Assembly: GCA_947095585.1 (NCBI GenBank)
Contig: OX352762.1
Span: forward strand, 32,030,669-32,094,668
Direction: 5' to 3'
DNA length: 64,000 nt
Origin: Nephrocerus scutellatus
Lineage: Eukaryota > Arthropoda > Insecta > Diptera > Pipunculidae
Positions 12,501 to 22,860 of this stretch are shown one piece after another. The notes under the pieces are model-generated. The model was not told the origin of the DNA. It made no database searches and was given only the letters and a program-made list of their open reading frames with translations. The position numbers and the translations under genes are program-made. Position 1 is the first letter of the stretch; each line of letters starts with the position of its first letter.

Positions 12501-13010
12501 AAAACGTGAATTTTTTGGAAAAAAAAATGTATGGTGACCTCTTGACCAAAGTATCTCCGACACATTCAAAATATGACAAACATAAGACCTCTACCTAAAG
12601 TAGAGCTCAGCGGTCTTCGAGTTAATCGCGATCACGCATGTGCACATATAATGTATTAAGAAAAAAATGTTCAGATTAACCAATACTATATGCTGGGGTT
12701 TTATAGTAGTTTTGGTGTAGAATATTATTTATATTGTTCCGAAAACTAGTAAGTAGCGCAGATAATGGGTTTAGAATCCTAGATAAATCGCAATGTACAT
12801 TAGAATTAAAAATGGCATACTTTTAGGCTGTAAGACTATTAGATTATTTGAAATTTGAAATGTAACCGCCTGCAAGTTTGGATCATTATGCACTGGTATG
12901 ATTATGTAATTAAACCAGTTTGTGTGGTTTGCCCAGTTTGTGTGTAGGAACATGATTGAACATGAAGTTTATTTTTAGAAGATGACTCATTACATATAAG
13001 TATCGTTAGT
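9548..13010. other. Intergenic, no gene supported
   Basis: About 3.5 kb of AT-rich DNA with several 60-85-codon frames lacking domains. The frame at 10133-10327 (+) has non-random-looking composition (PVPEGPNFLIEVPRTLKTHL) and could be a fossil of a coding element, but it is isolated and unassignable. A TATGCCATATTGGATATGGCA hairpin lies near 10900. Confidence 0.4.
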
Positions 13011-13265
13011 GGGCACCGTGGCTTAGTGGAAAAGCACATGGCTACTGAGCAGCGGTTCGGGGTTCGAATCCCAGTAACACTAAAAGTAATTTTCACGGTG
13101 TCCAACCTCTCGCGAATGGGTGACAAACGTTCCGAGAGTAATAACTTATCACGGAAAGCTTCTCAATTCGCCGTTCGGATCCGGCCTTAAATTGTAGGTC
13201 CCTTCCATTTGTGTCCAAAAATATACATGCACAACACAAATGGTCGCCATAAGCTAGGCCTTGGA
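13011..13265 (+). mobile_element. tRNA-derived SINE, long subfamily
   Basis: The head resembles a tRNA: GGGCACCGTGGCTTAGTGG covers an A box and GGTTCGAATCC is a canonical B box, so internal RNA polymerase III initiation is expected. The body shares TTTTCACGGTGTCC, GACAAACGTTCCGAGAGTAA and TCAATTCGCCGTTCGGATCC with the SINEs at 45080-45314 and 50447-50622. This copy carries an extra segment with CCATTTGTG and CACAAATGG as the arms of a hairpin, and has no ATT tail. It abuts an LTR-like fragment. Confidence 0.75.
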
Positions 13266-13450
13266 CTTCTTGGTATTTCTGTCTATAAGATTGGAAGTTT
13301 CTGGAAACTTTTGAATGATTATAAAAGGTGGAGTTCACTGCAGTGGATTCATTAGTTGTTTAGAATTCAACAAGTCAATTGTAAAAGTTATTAAAAAGTG
13401 ATAAAGCCACACAAAGAGAATTATTGTGAAATACATTTTTGAAATATATT
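13266..13450 (+). repeat. LTR-like fragment (U3/R portion)
   Basis: TATTTCTGTCTATAAGATT, GAAGTTTCTGGAAACTTTT and a TATA-like ATTATAAAAGGTGG, then TGTAAAAGTTATT and GATAAAGC, match in order the reverse complements of 34664-34976 and 56928-57251. Order and a TATA box followed by a polyadenylation-like region suggest an LTR. Only the 5' half is recognised here. Confidence 0.5.
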
Positions 13451-14173
13451 TTTTTCACTCTTTATTATATAGGCATTTAAACAGCAATTACAACAACACG
13501 GCTCAAAATAAAACGAAAACAATAAACAGTTATAACTGTTATTTTTAGATTTTTAATTAACGTATAAACTGCAATCAATTTACAGATTCGGAGTTAACCA
13601 AAAGAAATAATAAGTACACAATACACATAACGATTATCAATACCTAATACCTATCTTTTAATTTCTCCCAATGGCGTTTTTATAGCAACTGACATAAGTA
13701 TCTAATCGCAAGTACTGCTTGAAATGTCAATAAACTTTGCGCAACAACCAACACATCTACCAGATAATATTTGTATCTAAACGTGTACACATATGCACAA
13801 TTCTTGGTTGATGTACTTTTGTACATCCAAAATACGATACTATGTCGGCCGGCAGCCAATCCAACTTCTGTCCACCGCCACATCTTATTTTTCATAGGAA
13901 ACAATCAATAAAAGCAAAGTAATGTTAGGAGTTGGTTATGCCTTGTGTTTTCGTTTTGTGTACAATGTTAACAGTCTAGCAGAGTGCTTTTAGCCATACG
14001 CCGTGGTGAGCTTGAATTAATTTGTTAGGCTGTTTTCCAAACACCGACTAATTTCAGAACTATTGACATATTTGGCACCATCTTGAATAAGTCAATTAAT
14101 TTGTCCCAATTAAAATAAGGCGGTCTTTGGAAAATGGCCTTATTGACTGAAAATTCAAATAAATATTTTTTTT
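13451..14173. other. Intergenic, no gene seen
   Basis: AT-rich sequence without recognisable coding frames or shared repeats. The 74-codon minus frame at 13680-13904 has no domain. Confidence 0.4.
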
Positions 14174-14550
14174 TAATTTCTCAATATTAACTTCACGTCG
14201 GCATGTTTTTTAACCCACTTCCTAAAGCCCAATTCAAACTTTGTGTATCTTCGATGACAACACTTTCCCATATAACTTTTTAAAAAAATTTACCCGATTT
14301 TATTAAAATTTTGGACACATTTGCAAGTGATCGGGCCCGGGCCCCTTATAAATGTTATTAAAATTAAACTGATTTTCTTCAAGTTTTGTACACATGTTTA
14401 TCTGCGGTGACAACACTTTTTGAAAAATTTGGAAGTGATCGGGCCACATGGCCGAGTGGATCCCATATATATATAAATTTTTTAAAAATGAAACCGATTT
14501 TTTTCAAATTTTGTACACATGTGTATATTCGATGAGAAGTTTTTTTTTAA
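14174..14550 (+). mobile_element. Family A copy 5, 3' truncated
   Basis: The 5' end is mutated (TTTCTCAATATTAACTTCACG). Three degenerate internal units follow, marked by ACCGATTTT..TTTTGTACACATGTG and GATCGGGCC. The sequence runs into T- and AT-rich DNA near 14550 without the family 3' end. Confidence 0.55.
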
Positions 14551-14829
14551 TAATATAAATTTAATATAAATAAAATAAATTTTTTTAAATCAAGAAAATT
14601 TAGATGAAAATTAAGGTGAATTGGGAATATTAACGAATGGTTGAAAAATGCTGTTAAGAGTATATTTCCTTCTTTTACATAGTAAAACAGACGAACAGAC
14701 CTCTACACTCGCTCACCTCCTTCTACCCACTTTAGAAAACTATAGATAGACACTAAAATCAACATACTTTCAAATTTATATAATACATTTGCACAGATGA
14801 ACCTCCGGCTTCTTCTTACCATTGCGAGG

Positions 14830-15130
14830 TGGGAGATGTTATATACCCTATAACCTTACCCTATCTACAAAAAAAATACATTAAAAATTTCATAAAATTT
14901 GGTTTTTAACTGTGTTTATGGTAAAAATTTTACTGGGTTGGTTCCAGGGAACGGAAAGGGGAGTGTATTATAGCCAATAACCCTCTTCCATCTGCAAATA
15001 ATACATGTACATTCAAAACTTCATTAAAATCGGTTTATAAAGTATATAAACATTAATATTAACATTTTGCATACATCCACTGAGTTGGTGAAGGGCGGAT
15101 CTACTATAGCCTATAACATGCCAATAAATA
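14830..15130 (+). repeat. Degenerate ~120-bp tandem repeat
   Basis: TATA(C/G)CC(T/A)ATAACC..CCATCTGCAAATAATACAT..TTCATTAAAATCGGTTT recurs about 2.3 times at roughly 14834, 14955 and 15110, with a common GGTT/GGTGAAGGGCGGA segment. It looks like an internal part of a separate, unidentified transposon. Confidence 0.45.
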
Positions 15131-15343
15131 TATTCTATTTCATTTTTATTTTTATAGATGTTATAGACAGGTGACAGGTGATAAAATACGTTGCCAAGTA
15201 TAATTACAAACGCAATTTTAACCCTCCAATTAGTGCATTTTGTTCGGCGGAAATATGCTTACGGTTCCTTCAACACATTAGTGAAGCATCATAAACAAAA
15301 TTAAATTGATACGATCAATAAAAAAAACCCAAACAAACTTTTA

Positions 15344-16648
15344 ACGGGTGTTTTTTTAAGAGGTTGCCGATTTTTTTTTTTGAATAAAACACATATAAAA
15401 TTATGAAATGACCAAAATTTTTTTTTATTTGGTAGATAATTTTTTGGCATTTAACATTTAAACACAATTTCTGGCATATGGCTACCACGACTATTTTTCA
15501 CAAATGTCATTCTGGAGGTCCAATTTTCCAGCACTTTTTCAAGCATTTGAGGGCGTATGTCAGCAATGACACGTTGAATATTGGTTTCCAAAGCGTCAAT
15601 CGATTGAGGTTTATCCACATAAACCAATGACTTCACGTATCCCCACAAAAAGTAATCGAGTGGCGTCAAATCGCACGAACGCGGAGGCCAATTCACCGGA
15701 CCATTTCTCGAAATAATGTTGTCGTTGAAAGTTTCTTTCAATAAGTCGATTGTTTCACGTGCTGTATGGCAAGTGGCACCATCTTGTTGAAACCACATTT
15801 TATCCATATCCATATCTTCTAGATTTGACAACAAAAACTCATTTAACATGGTTCTGTATCGATTTCCATTCACGGTAACGCGTCGTCCTTCCTCATTTTT
15901 AAAGAAATATGGACCGATGATCCCACCAGCCCATAGACCGCACCAAACAGTACATTTATCAGGATGCATTGGTAATTCTTGAACGGCGTGTGGATTATCT
16001 TTGCTCCAAATGCGACAATTTTGTTTGTTGACGTATCCATTTAACAAAAAATGCGCCTCATCACTGAAGAGAATTTTACGGTAAAAAAATGGATCTTCGT
16101 TCAATTGATTTAACGACCAATCACTGAATTCACGGCGCAAACGATGGTCGTGTGGCTTTAATTCTTGCACCAATTGAATTTTGTATGGCACCAAACCCAA
16201 ATCTTTACGTAAAATTTTCCATAAAGTCGATGGACAAAGTCCAATTTGCTGAGCACGACGACGAATCGATAAATTGTCGTTTTCTTCGACACTGGCCTCA
16301 ACGACAGCAATATTTTCTTCTGTACGAACTCTTCTCATTCTTGTCGGTGGCTTGGCATCCAAAAGAGTGAATGTAGACCGAAATTTGGTAATTACGTTCT
16401 TTATGGTGGTCTCTGACGGACGATTATGTGCACCATAAAATTCACGAAGTGCTCTATAAACATTTTTAATTGAACACTGATTTTGAAAATAAATTTCCAC
16501 GATTTGAAAACGTTGTTCTGGAGTTAACCTATTCATAATGATTTGCCAAACAATACTGAGTAGAAATGCCACTTTGAGCTGTCAAAACAACTGTCATAAA
16601 ATAAAACGACATCTATCGGAAAAACAAACCTCCTAAAAAAACACCCTT
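15344..16648 (-). mobile_element. Full-length DD41D mariner, copy 1
   Basis: A 1305-bp element flanked by TA dinucleotides (15342-15343 and 16649-16650), the expected Tc1/mariner target duplication. The termini are imperfect inverted repeats of about 20 bp: left ACGGGTGTTTTTTTAAGAGG, right (complement) AAGGGTGTTTTTTTAGGAGG. It contains one intact minus-strand transposase. Copy 2 at 21556-22858 differs at only a handful of positions, so both moved recently. Confidence 0.92.
15451..16572 (-). CDS. Mariner transposase, D,D(41)D group
   Basis: An uninterrupted 373-residue cut-and-paste transposase acting on the element's own inverted repeats. An N-terminal paired-like helix-turn-helix region covers about residues 14-130, with the classic RLTPEQRFQIVEIY opening. 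The catalytic domain has D171 (LFSDEAHF), D264 (FQQDGATCHTA) and D306 (CDLTPLDYFLWG). The 41 residues between the second and third aspartates define the basal D,D(41)D mariner group known from tephritids, versus 34 in Mos1-type mariners. The first Met opens the longest frame; the Met at residue 13, just before RLTPEQ, is the more family-like start. Nothing visible disables it. It differs from the second copy by K258 versus E258. Confidence 0.95.
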   Translation of the reverse strand: MAFLLSIVWQIIMNRLTPEQRFQIVEIYFQNQCSIKNVYRALREFYGAHNRPSETTIKNVITKFRSTFTLLDAKPPTRMRRVRTEENIAVVEASVEENDNLSIRRRAQQIGLCPSTLWKILRKDLGLVPYKIQLVQELKPHDHRLRREFSDWSLNQLNEDPFFYRKILFSDEAHFLLNGYVNKQNCRIWSKDNPHAVQELPMHPDKCTVWCGLWAGGIIGPYFFKNEEGRRVTVNGNRYRTMLNEFLLSNLEDMDMDKMWFQQDGATCHTARETIDLLKETFNDNIISRNGPVNWPPRSCDLTPLDYFLWGYVKSLVYVDKPQSIDALETNIQRVIADIRPQMLEKVLENWTSRMTFVKNSRGSHMPEIVFKC

Positions 16649-16817
16649 TAAATATATACATATATATAATATGTACCTATACAAAAAACTAATTTTTTAA
16701 ACATTTACTTGTCAACCCAACTTGGCGTAAAAAGTTCCACTTTAACTTTTTTTGAAATTTCAGTTTTATTGAACTTCATAAAATTCATAAATCTATATCC
16801 TAAAGTAAACCCATTTT

Positions 16818-17262
16818 TAAATTCTCTATATTAACTTCGCGTGCACGTGGCTGGCTGGGTGGCTGGTCAGATTTTCTGATCAATTTTTAACCCACTTCCC
16901 ATAGCCCGATTTTATTGAAATTTTGCACACATGTATTTCCGGTGACAATACTTTCTATTGAGGCCCCTCGGACCTCGGGGTCGGGGGGCCCCCATACAAA
17001 TATTATAAAAATTTTCCACGATTTTCTTAAAATTTTATACGATGGAAAACACTTTTTGTAAAAATTTTGGAGAGATCGGGCCGCTGGGTCTGGTGCACCC
17101 ATACAAATTTTATGAAAAAAGTTCCCGATTTTCTTCAAATTTTATACGCATGTGTATCTCCGATGGACAAAACTTTTTGTACAATTTTTGAAGCGATCGG
17201 GACCCGGGGTCGCGTGGCTCCCAAACAAATTTTTTTTTTAATTTTAAATTAAATTTTAAATT
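16818..17262 (+). mobile_element. Family A copy 6, 3' truncated
   Basis: Canonical 5' end, CTGGCTGGGTGG tract, then three internal units of about 110-120 bp marked by CATACAAAT..ATTTTATAC..CGATGGA..ACACTTTTTGT and GATCGGG. It ends in AAATTTTTTTTTTAATTT without the family 3' hairpin. Confidence 0.6.
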
Positions 17263-17783
17263 TTAACAGTTTCCAGTATTGTTTTCTTTTATTTTCTCCA
17301 TAATTCCCAGATGGCTAAACGAAATAAATAATGACTTGGAGCGCGAAATCCAAACAAAAGGGTGATTGTTTTACGGAACTCCACCAACTAATGCATTTTG
17401 CACTAAATACTAAATTTATTGAATACAGCCACTCAAGAAAACCACCGTTTGACGAGTCCCACCGAGGACTTTAATAAATAAATTGCGAGTCAAATGACAC
17501 TTTTGTTTAGCTTTTAGCCATTTACTGGTCAACTTCTCCGACCGATCGCTCCGTTCCACCTTGATTTTCGATCGCCAGATTGAGAAACGCGCTTAAACAA
17601 ACACTGTCTCAGCTGACCATCTAGCCCCGTTCCACTCCGTACACCACGGACCACATTTTTCCTTTCTAAATTTCCAAATGAGCAGCACACTTAAAACACC
17701 GTTTTCATTCGGCACTCTTCATCACGTATAGGTCGAGCTGTCGGTGGTCCCACAACTATACCTCATCCGAGGCCGAGGCTAAC
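17263..17783. other. 5' flank of the errantivirus
   Basis: About 520 bp with a higher GC content than its surroundings and no open frame of note. It may be part of an older element into which the errantivirus inserted, but no motif identifies it. Its last bases, GCTAAC, are duplicated immediately after the 3' LTR. Confidence 0.4.
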
Positions 17784-18479
17784 TGTTAACATAGAGAATA
17801 TCCCACTACAGGCACCCGTTATAATATAGAAATACTGAATAACAATATAAGATATTCACAGTATGTAATCACATAATCACATAGAATAAGAATAATGTAA
17901 ATGCGATCCAACTTCATATCTTGTTTACCAATTTCACAACATGATGAAATCATCTTGTTTACTACTTTAACATTCAAGGCCAATCTTATATCACAATACG
18001 AATTTTGTCAACATGTTTACCATCTTCAATTCAAGGCCAATCAATGATCAAAACGCCAGATGGTCAATTACGACGAATTTAGATATCTATTCAAAACATG
18101 CTAGAACATGAAAACAACCTTATCTCAAATCAGATCTAAGACAATAACATGTTTACGTCCTCAAAGACGAAAACAAGTTCAAAGTCCAAAACTATTTCAC
18201 AACACAAGTTGGATCACATAACAAAATAAGTATATAGAAATAAGTATAAAAGCAGAAGCATTCAGTATTCATAATTATTAAGTATCCAACATTCATTCAG
18301 TATTGTTTAACGGATTGTATTATTAACACTTCCATTCTACAAATTTATACACAGTGATACAGGATATAGAATCATTCAATAAAGATATTGTCTTAAATAA
18401 TTTTCTTGTGACTTGTAATATTATTTTAATAAAGAAAGATCTTTTTTAAAATTTACTAAGTTACATTGAAAACATAATT
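17784..18479 (+). repeat. Errantivirus 5' LTR
   Basis: Starts TGTTAACATAGAGAATATCC and ends AAAACATAATT. It contains a TATA box (about 18244), an initiator (TTCAGTA, about 18261) and AATAAA at 18378-18383, giving U3, R and U5. It reads the same as 25560-26255. Confidence 0.93.
18244..18267 (+). promoter_or_regulatory. LTR core promoter (TATA plus initiator)
   Basis: GTATAAAAG is followed at the right spacing by TTCAGTA, close to the arthropod initiator TCAGT. It should drive genomic RNA from the 5' LTR. The same sites recur in the 3' LTR near 26020. Confidence 0.6.
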
Positions 18480-18496
18480 GGCGCAGTCGGTAGGAT
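18479..18496 (+). other. Primer binding site for reverse transcription
   Basis: TGGCGCAGTCGGTAGGAT directly follows (and shares its first T with) the 5' LTR end. It has the TGG expected opposite a tRNA CCA tail and matches the type used by gypsy-group elements. The tRNA identity (often serine in this group) is from family knowledge. Confidence 0.8.
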
Positions 18497-19138
18497 AGTG
18501 CTAGTCAACTAAGACTTATTTTTTTTTAAAAATTTAAAGCACTCCACAACAACAAAAGTGAAAAAATAAAATTTCTACAGCAGAAGTGCAGAAATTTTAC
18601 AAATATTTTTACAAAAATAATTACATTATACACAAAAATAAGTGAACCATTTTTATAAACATTTTTACAAAAATAATTACATCATTTACAAAAATAAGTG
18701 AACCATTTTTACAACAAAAATAATCGCATTATTCACAAAATTAAGTGAAAAATTTTACGAACATTTTCTACAAAATAAAGAACATTAACAAAATAAACTA
18801 TTGGTCAAATCAACATAAAGAAGACGAATCAAAGACAATTATCCGCAGCATCATTAGAAGACAAATAAAAGACGATTACTCACAATATCACTAGAAGACA
18901 AATTAAAGACGATTCAACATAATAAATTAACAAAGAACATCAATCAATATTTATCATCAAATTGCTGATCTGAAAATTAAATCAAGGTGAAATCATAGAC
19001 ATTTTTACTATTAAAAAATATATACACAATTTAAATAATTTTTAACAAATAAAATCTACAATTTTTATTATATATATAAAATATAAGGTTACTTTATTTT
19101 TTTTTTATTATTACAAAAAAATATTTAATAAAATCAAA
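18497..19138 (+). other. Errantivirus 5' leader
   Basis: About 640 bp of AT-rich untranslated leader between the primer site and gag, with several diverged repeats of ACATTTTTACAAAAATAATT and of AGAAGACAAAT..AAAGACGATT. It would hold packaging signals, which cannot be identified by eye. Confidence 0.5.
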
Positions 19139-20296
19139 ATGGAAAATCAAGTAAATAATTTAATGCAAGATAATTTAATGCAAGAAAATAATATTATCTT
19201 AGAAAATAAAATAATCCTAAATCCTATTAAATACCTAAACGCCCTTCCTTACTTTGACGGAAATTCGGACAACTTATTAACATTCACTAATTTAGTAGAC
19301 AGAATAAATCCGCTATTAATAACTTACGATGACCTTTCTCAATATTTATTTTCGGACATAATAAGAAGCAAACTTATCAGAAAAGCTAGAGAAGTAATAG
19401 AAATTAATACCCAAGCCATTGCTTGGAATGATATCAAAATCGTTTTACAAAATAACTTTGCCGAAAGACGTAGTGTAGAACAACTTTTCGACGAATTGAG
19501 AGGTGTTACTTTCAAAAACAATGTTTTAGGTTTTTTCAACGAAATAAAAGATAAACTACGAAAATTAAATAACAAAACTTTATTAGTAACTGGCCCTGGT
19601 AAAATAGCGAACGAATGTTCATTAAATAACATACGTACTGCACTTGATATATTTAAAAATAAAATACCTGAACCAATGAAAACAATTCTAATTTGTAGAA
19701 ATCCTGAGAATTTAGAATCAGCAATTGATATACTTAGTCAAACAGGCTACGCAGATCAATCAAATCCAGAACCATTCTATAATCACAATAATAATAGGAA
19801 AATACGTTATAATAATAATTACAATAAAAATAATAATTTTTCTCCAAATAAACAAGAATATGGAAATAAATACCAACAAAACCCAAACAGAAATGAACAT
19901 CTTAACAATTATAGATACAGACAGACAGAACCAAATCAGAATAAAAAAGAACAATTTAATAAAAATGACCAAAGACAAAATAGAGAAAAACAATATAATA
20001 ATTATAGATCCGACCAATATCAGAATAGGAACAGGCAGTTCAACAATTATAGAAATGATAGCTATAATAATTATAGATCCGATCAATATCAGAATAAGAA
20101 CAGACAGTTCAATAATTATAGAAATAATAGTTATAATAATTATAGACAACCAAATTATCATCAATTCACAAGTGACATTCCAAATAATTTGCCTGATATC
20201 CAACAAAATCAAACTGTCGAACCTATGGACATAAATAAATGCGAAACAAGCGAAAATTTTCACTTACAAGCCTCGGAGGAGATTTACCATATGTAA
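19139..20296 (+). CDS. gag: Errantivirus Gag
   Basis: A 385-residue structural polyprotein. The N-terminal two thirds resemble the capsid region of insect errantivirus Gag, with helix-rich segments around ALPYFDGNSDNLLTF and the ERRSVEQLFDEL motif. From about residue 215 it becomes an Asn/Tyr/Arg/Gln-rich basic tail with tandem copies of YNNYRSDQYQNRNRQF. No CCHC zinc knuckle is present, which is usual for this group; the basic tail presumably binds RNA. The last codons overlap pol in the -1 frame. The frame is intact and the start is the first Met after the leader. Confidence 0.9.
   Translation: MENQVNNLMQDNLMQENNIILENKIILNPIKYLNALPYFDGNSDNLLTFTNLVDRINPLLITYDDLSQYLFSDIIRSKLIRKAREVIEINTQAIAWNDIKIVLQNNFAERRSVEQLFDELRGVTFKNNVLGFFNEIKDKLRKLNNKTLLVTGPGKIANECSLNNIRTALDIFKNKIPEPMKTILICRNPENLESAIDILSQTGYADQSNPEPFYNHNNNRKIRYNNNYNKNNNFSPNKQEYGNKYQQNPNRNEHLNNYRYRQTEPNQNKKEQFNKNDQRQNREKQYNNYRSDQYQNRNRQFNNYRNDSYNNYRSDQYQNKNRQFNNYRNNSYNNYRQPNYHQFTSDIPNNLPDIQQNQTVEPMDINKCETSENFHLQASEEIYHM
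20254..20260 (+). promoter_or_regulatory. -1 ribosomal frameshift heptamer
   Basis: A AAT TTT in the gag reading frame is a canonical X XXY YYZ slippery site, about 35 bases before the gag stop. Slipping one base back enters the pol frame, which is open on both sides. A small CCTC/GAGG stem lies just downstream. Confidence 0.75.
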
Positions 20297-21555
20297 AAAT
20301 CAAATCTAATAAAAATCCATTAAAATTTATTATCGATACTGGAGCAACAAACTCTATTATAAATCCAGGTCTTTGTAATCCTAAATGGAAAGTACCAATT
20401 AATAAAATTCAAATTAAAACACTACAACATAATATAAACGTAACTGAAAGAGTATCAGTTCCCCTTTTTAAAGAATTTGGTGATCTCAAGCAAAAAATTG
20501 ACTTTTTAGTCTGCGCGTTCCATGACAAATACGACGGTATTATTGGAAACGACATACTAAAACGATTTAACGCTAAAATAGATTATAAACATAATCTATT
20601 AGAAATCAATGGACAAACTATACAAATGTTGTTTGAAAGATCAAACAAACATACTGTACAGTTATTGGTGAATCAACAAGAAGGATTAGTTTACCTCAAG
20701 AAGCAGAAGTTCTTGAAAAACGAAATAATTTTTGATGAAGGAATTTACAATGTTGAAAATCATAAGATTGAAGTTCAAACGAATGTAAAATGCCAAGGTC
20801 CATTTGAAATAAATCCAAATGAAATTGAAGAAGTTAATATAAAAAATTTCTCTATAATAGAAGAAAATAATAATAAATTATTAACGGAACAAATACGAAC
20901 TCAACATCTCAACGCAGAAGAGAAACAAAAATTATTGAAAATAATAAACCAATATTCAAACATTTTTTATCAAGAAAATTCAAATCTCTCTTTTACAAAT
21001 GCAATTAAACATGAAATACGTACTACTGATAATGTACCAATAAACGCGAAGTCATACAGATATCCTTACATACATAAAGATGAAGTCAAAACCCAGATTC
21101 AAGAACTCCTCAAAAATAATATTATAAGGCCGAGCCATTCGCCTTATTCAGCCCCTGTGTGGATTGTACCGAAAAAGGTCGACGCCAGTGGAAAACAAAA
21201 GTGGAGGCTTGTCATAGACTATCGTAAACTAAATGAAGTTACAATAGACGACAAGTACCCTCTACCAAATATTGATGATATATTAGATAAACTGGGCAGA
21301 TGCCAGTATTTCACAACCCTTGATTTAGCTAAGGGATTTCATCAAATAGAAATTGAGGAAAAAGATATTTATAAAACAGCCTTTAGCGTAGAAGGAGGAC
21401 ATTATGAATTCTTAAGAATGCCATTTGGACTGAAGACAGCCCCAGCGACATTTCAAAGACTTATGAACAATATCTTAAAGGATTATATCAATAAGATTTG
21501 TTTAGTCTATCTGGACGACATTATCATCTTCTCTACTTCAATACAAGAGCATATA
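20260..21555 (+). pseudogene. pol: Errantivirus pol, 5' part (protease and RT fingers/palm)
   Basis: It is read after a -1 shift from gag. It has an aspartic protease active site (DTGATN, about 20335), then reverse transcriptase motifs WRLVIDYRKLN, LDLAKGFHQI, FLRMPFGLKTAP and the catalytic YLDD (21508-21519). The frame is interrupted 36 bases after YLDD by a mariner at a TA. The residues on both sides are intact and the pol frame resumes at 22861 in the same register, because the insert plus duplicated TA is 1305 bases, a multiple of three. As it stands the polyprotein cannot be made whole. Confidence 0.92.
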
Positions 21556-22858
21556 ACGGGTGTTTTTTTAAGAAGTTGCCGATTTTTTTTTGAATAAAAC
21601 ACATATAAAATTATGAAATGACCAAAATTTTTTTTTATTTGGTAGATAATTTTTTGGCATTTAACATTTAAACACAATTTCTGGCATATGGCTACCACGA
21701 CTATTTTTCACAAATGTCATTCTGGAGGTCCAATTTTCCAGCACTTTTTCAAGCATTTGAGGGCGTATGTCAGCAATGACACGTTGAATATTGGTTTCCA
21801 AAGCGTCAATCGATTGAGGTTTATCCACATAAACCAATGACTTCACGTATCCCCACAAAAAGTAATCGAGTGGCGTCAAATCGCACGAACGCGGAGGCCA
21901 ATTCACCGGACCATTTCTCGAAATAATGTTGTCGTTGAAAGTTTCTTTCAATAAGTCGATTGTTTCACGTGCTGTATGGCAAGTGGCACCATCTTGTTGA
22001 AACCACATTTCATCCATATCCATATCTTCAAGATTTGACAACAAAAACTCATTTAACATGGTTCTGTATCGATTTCCATTCACGGTAACGCGTCGTCCTT
22101 CCTCATTTTTAAAGAAATATGGACCGATGATCCCACCAGCCCATAGACCGCACCAAACAGTACATTTATCAGGATGCATTGGTAATTCTTGAACGGCGTG
22201 TGGATTATCTTTGCTCCAAATGCGACAATTTTGTTTGTTGACGTATCCATTTAACAAAAAATGCGCCTCATCACTGAAGAGAATTTTACGGTAAAAAAAT
22301 GGATCTTCGTTCAATTGATTTAACGACCAATCACTGAATTCACGGCGCAAACGATGGTCGTGTGGCTTTAATTCTTGCACCAATTGAATTTTGTATGGCA
22401 CCAAACCCAAATCTTTACGTAAAATTTTCCATAAAGTCGATGGACAAAGTCCAATTTGCTGAGCACGACGACGAATCGATAAATTGTCGTTTTCTTCGAC
22501 ACTGGCCTCAACGACAGCAATATTTTCTTCTGTACGAACTCTTCTCATTCTTGTCGGTGGCTTGGCATCCAAAAGAGTGAATGTAGACCGAAATTTGGTA
22601 ATTACGTTCTTTATGGTGGTCTCTGACGGACGATTATGTGCACCATAAAATTCACGAAGTGCTCTATAAACATTTTTAATTGAACACTGATTTTGAAAAT
22701 AAATTTCCACGATTTGAAAACGTTGTTCTGGAGTTAACCTATTCATAATGATTTGCCAAACAATACTGAGTAGAAATGCCACTTTGAGCTGTCAAAACAA
22801 CTGTCATAAAATAAAACGACATCTATCCGAAAAACAAACCTCCTAAAAAAACACCCTT
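21556..22858 (-). mobile_element. Full-length DD41D mariner, copy 2 (nested in pol)
   Basis: A 1303-bp element with TA at 21554-21555 and 22859-22860 and the same inverted repeats as copy 1 (left end has AAGAAG instead of AAGAGG). It lies inside the reverse transcriptase coding region, so it inserted after the errantivirus did. Copies differ by a few substitutions and a T-run length near the left end. Confidence 0.93.
21661..22782 (-). CDS. Mariner transposase, D,D(41)D group (second copy)
   Basis: A 373-residue transposase apparently identical to that at 15451-16572, except E258 for K258 in the DMDMDxMW segment just before the second catalytic aspartate. The helix-turn-helix region and all three aspartates (171, 264, 306) are kept and the frame is open. 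It is encoded antisense to pol. The E258 form is probably ancestral or functional, given the acidic neighbourhood, but this cannot be decided from two copies. Confidence 0.95.
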   Translation of the reverse strand: MAFLLSIVWQIIMNRLTPEQRFQIVEIYFQNQCSIKNVYRALREFYGAHNRPSETTIKNVITKFRSTFTLLDAKPPTRMRRVRTEENIAVVEASVEENDNLSIRRRAQQIGLCPSTLWKILRKDLGLVPYKIQLVQELKPHDHRLRREFSDWSLNQLNEDPFFYRKILFSDEAHFLLNGYVNKQNCRIWSKDNPHAVQELPMHPDKCTVWCGLWAGGIIGPYFFKNEEGRRVTVNGNRYRTMLNEFLLSNLEDMDMDEMWFQQDGATCHTARETIDLLKETFNDNIISRNGPVNWPPRSCDLTPLDYFLWGYVKSLVYVDKPQSIDALETNIQRVIADIRPQMLEKVLENWTSRMTFVKNSRGSHMPEIVFKC

Positions 22859-22860
22859 TA

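Noticed and set aside
13011..13085. A genuine tRNA gene
   Set aside because: A and B boxes are present, but the cloverleaf is poor and the unit continues into a body shared with two other SINE copies.
16152..16370. 72-codon plus frame present twice (also 22362-22580)
   Set aside because: Antisense shadow of the mariner transposase in both copies.
19725..20263. Plus- and minus-strand frames rich in Ile/Asn overlapping gag
   Set aside because: Shadows of the AT-rich, repeat-bearing gag tail in other frames.
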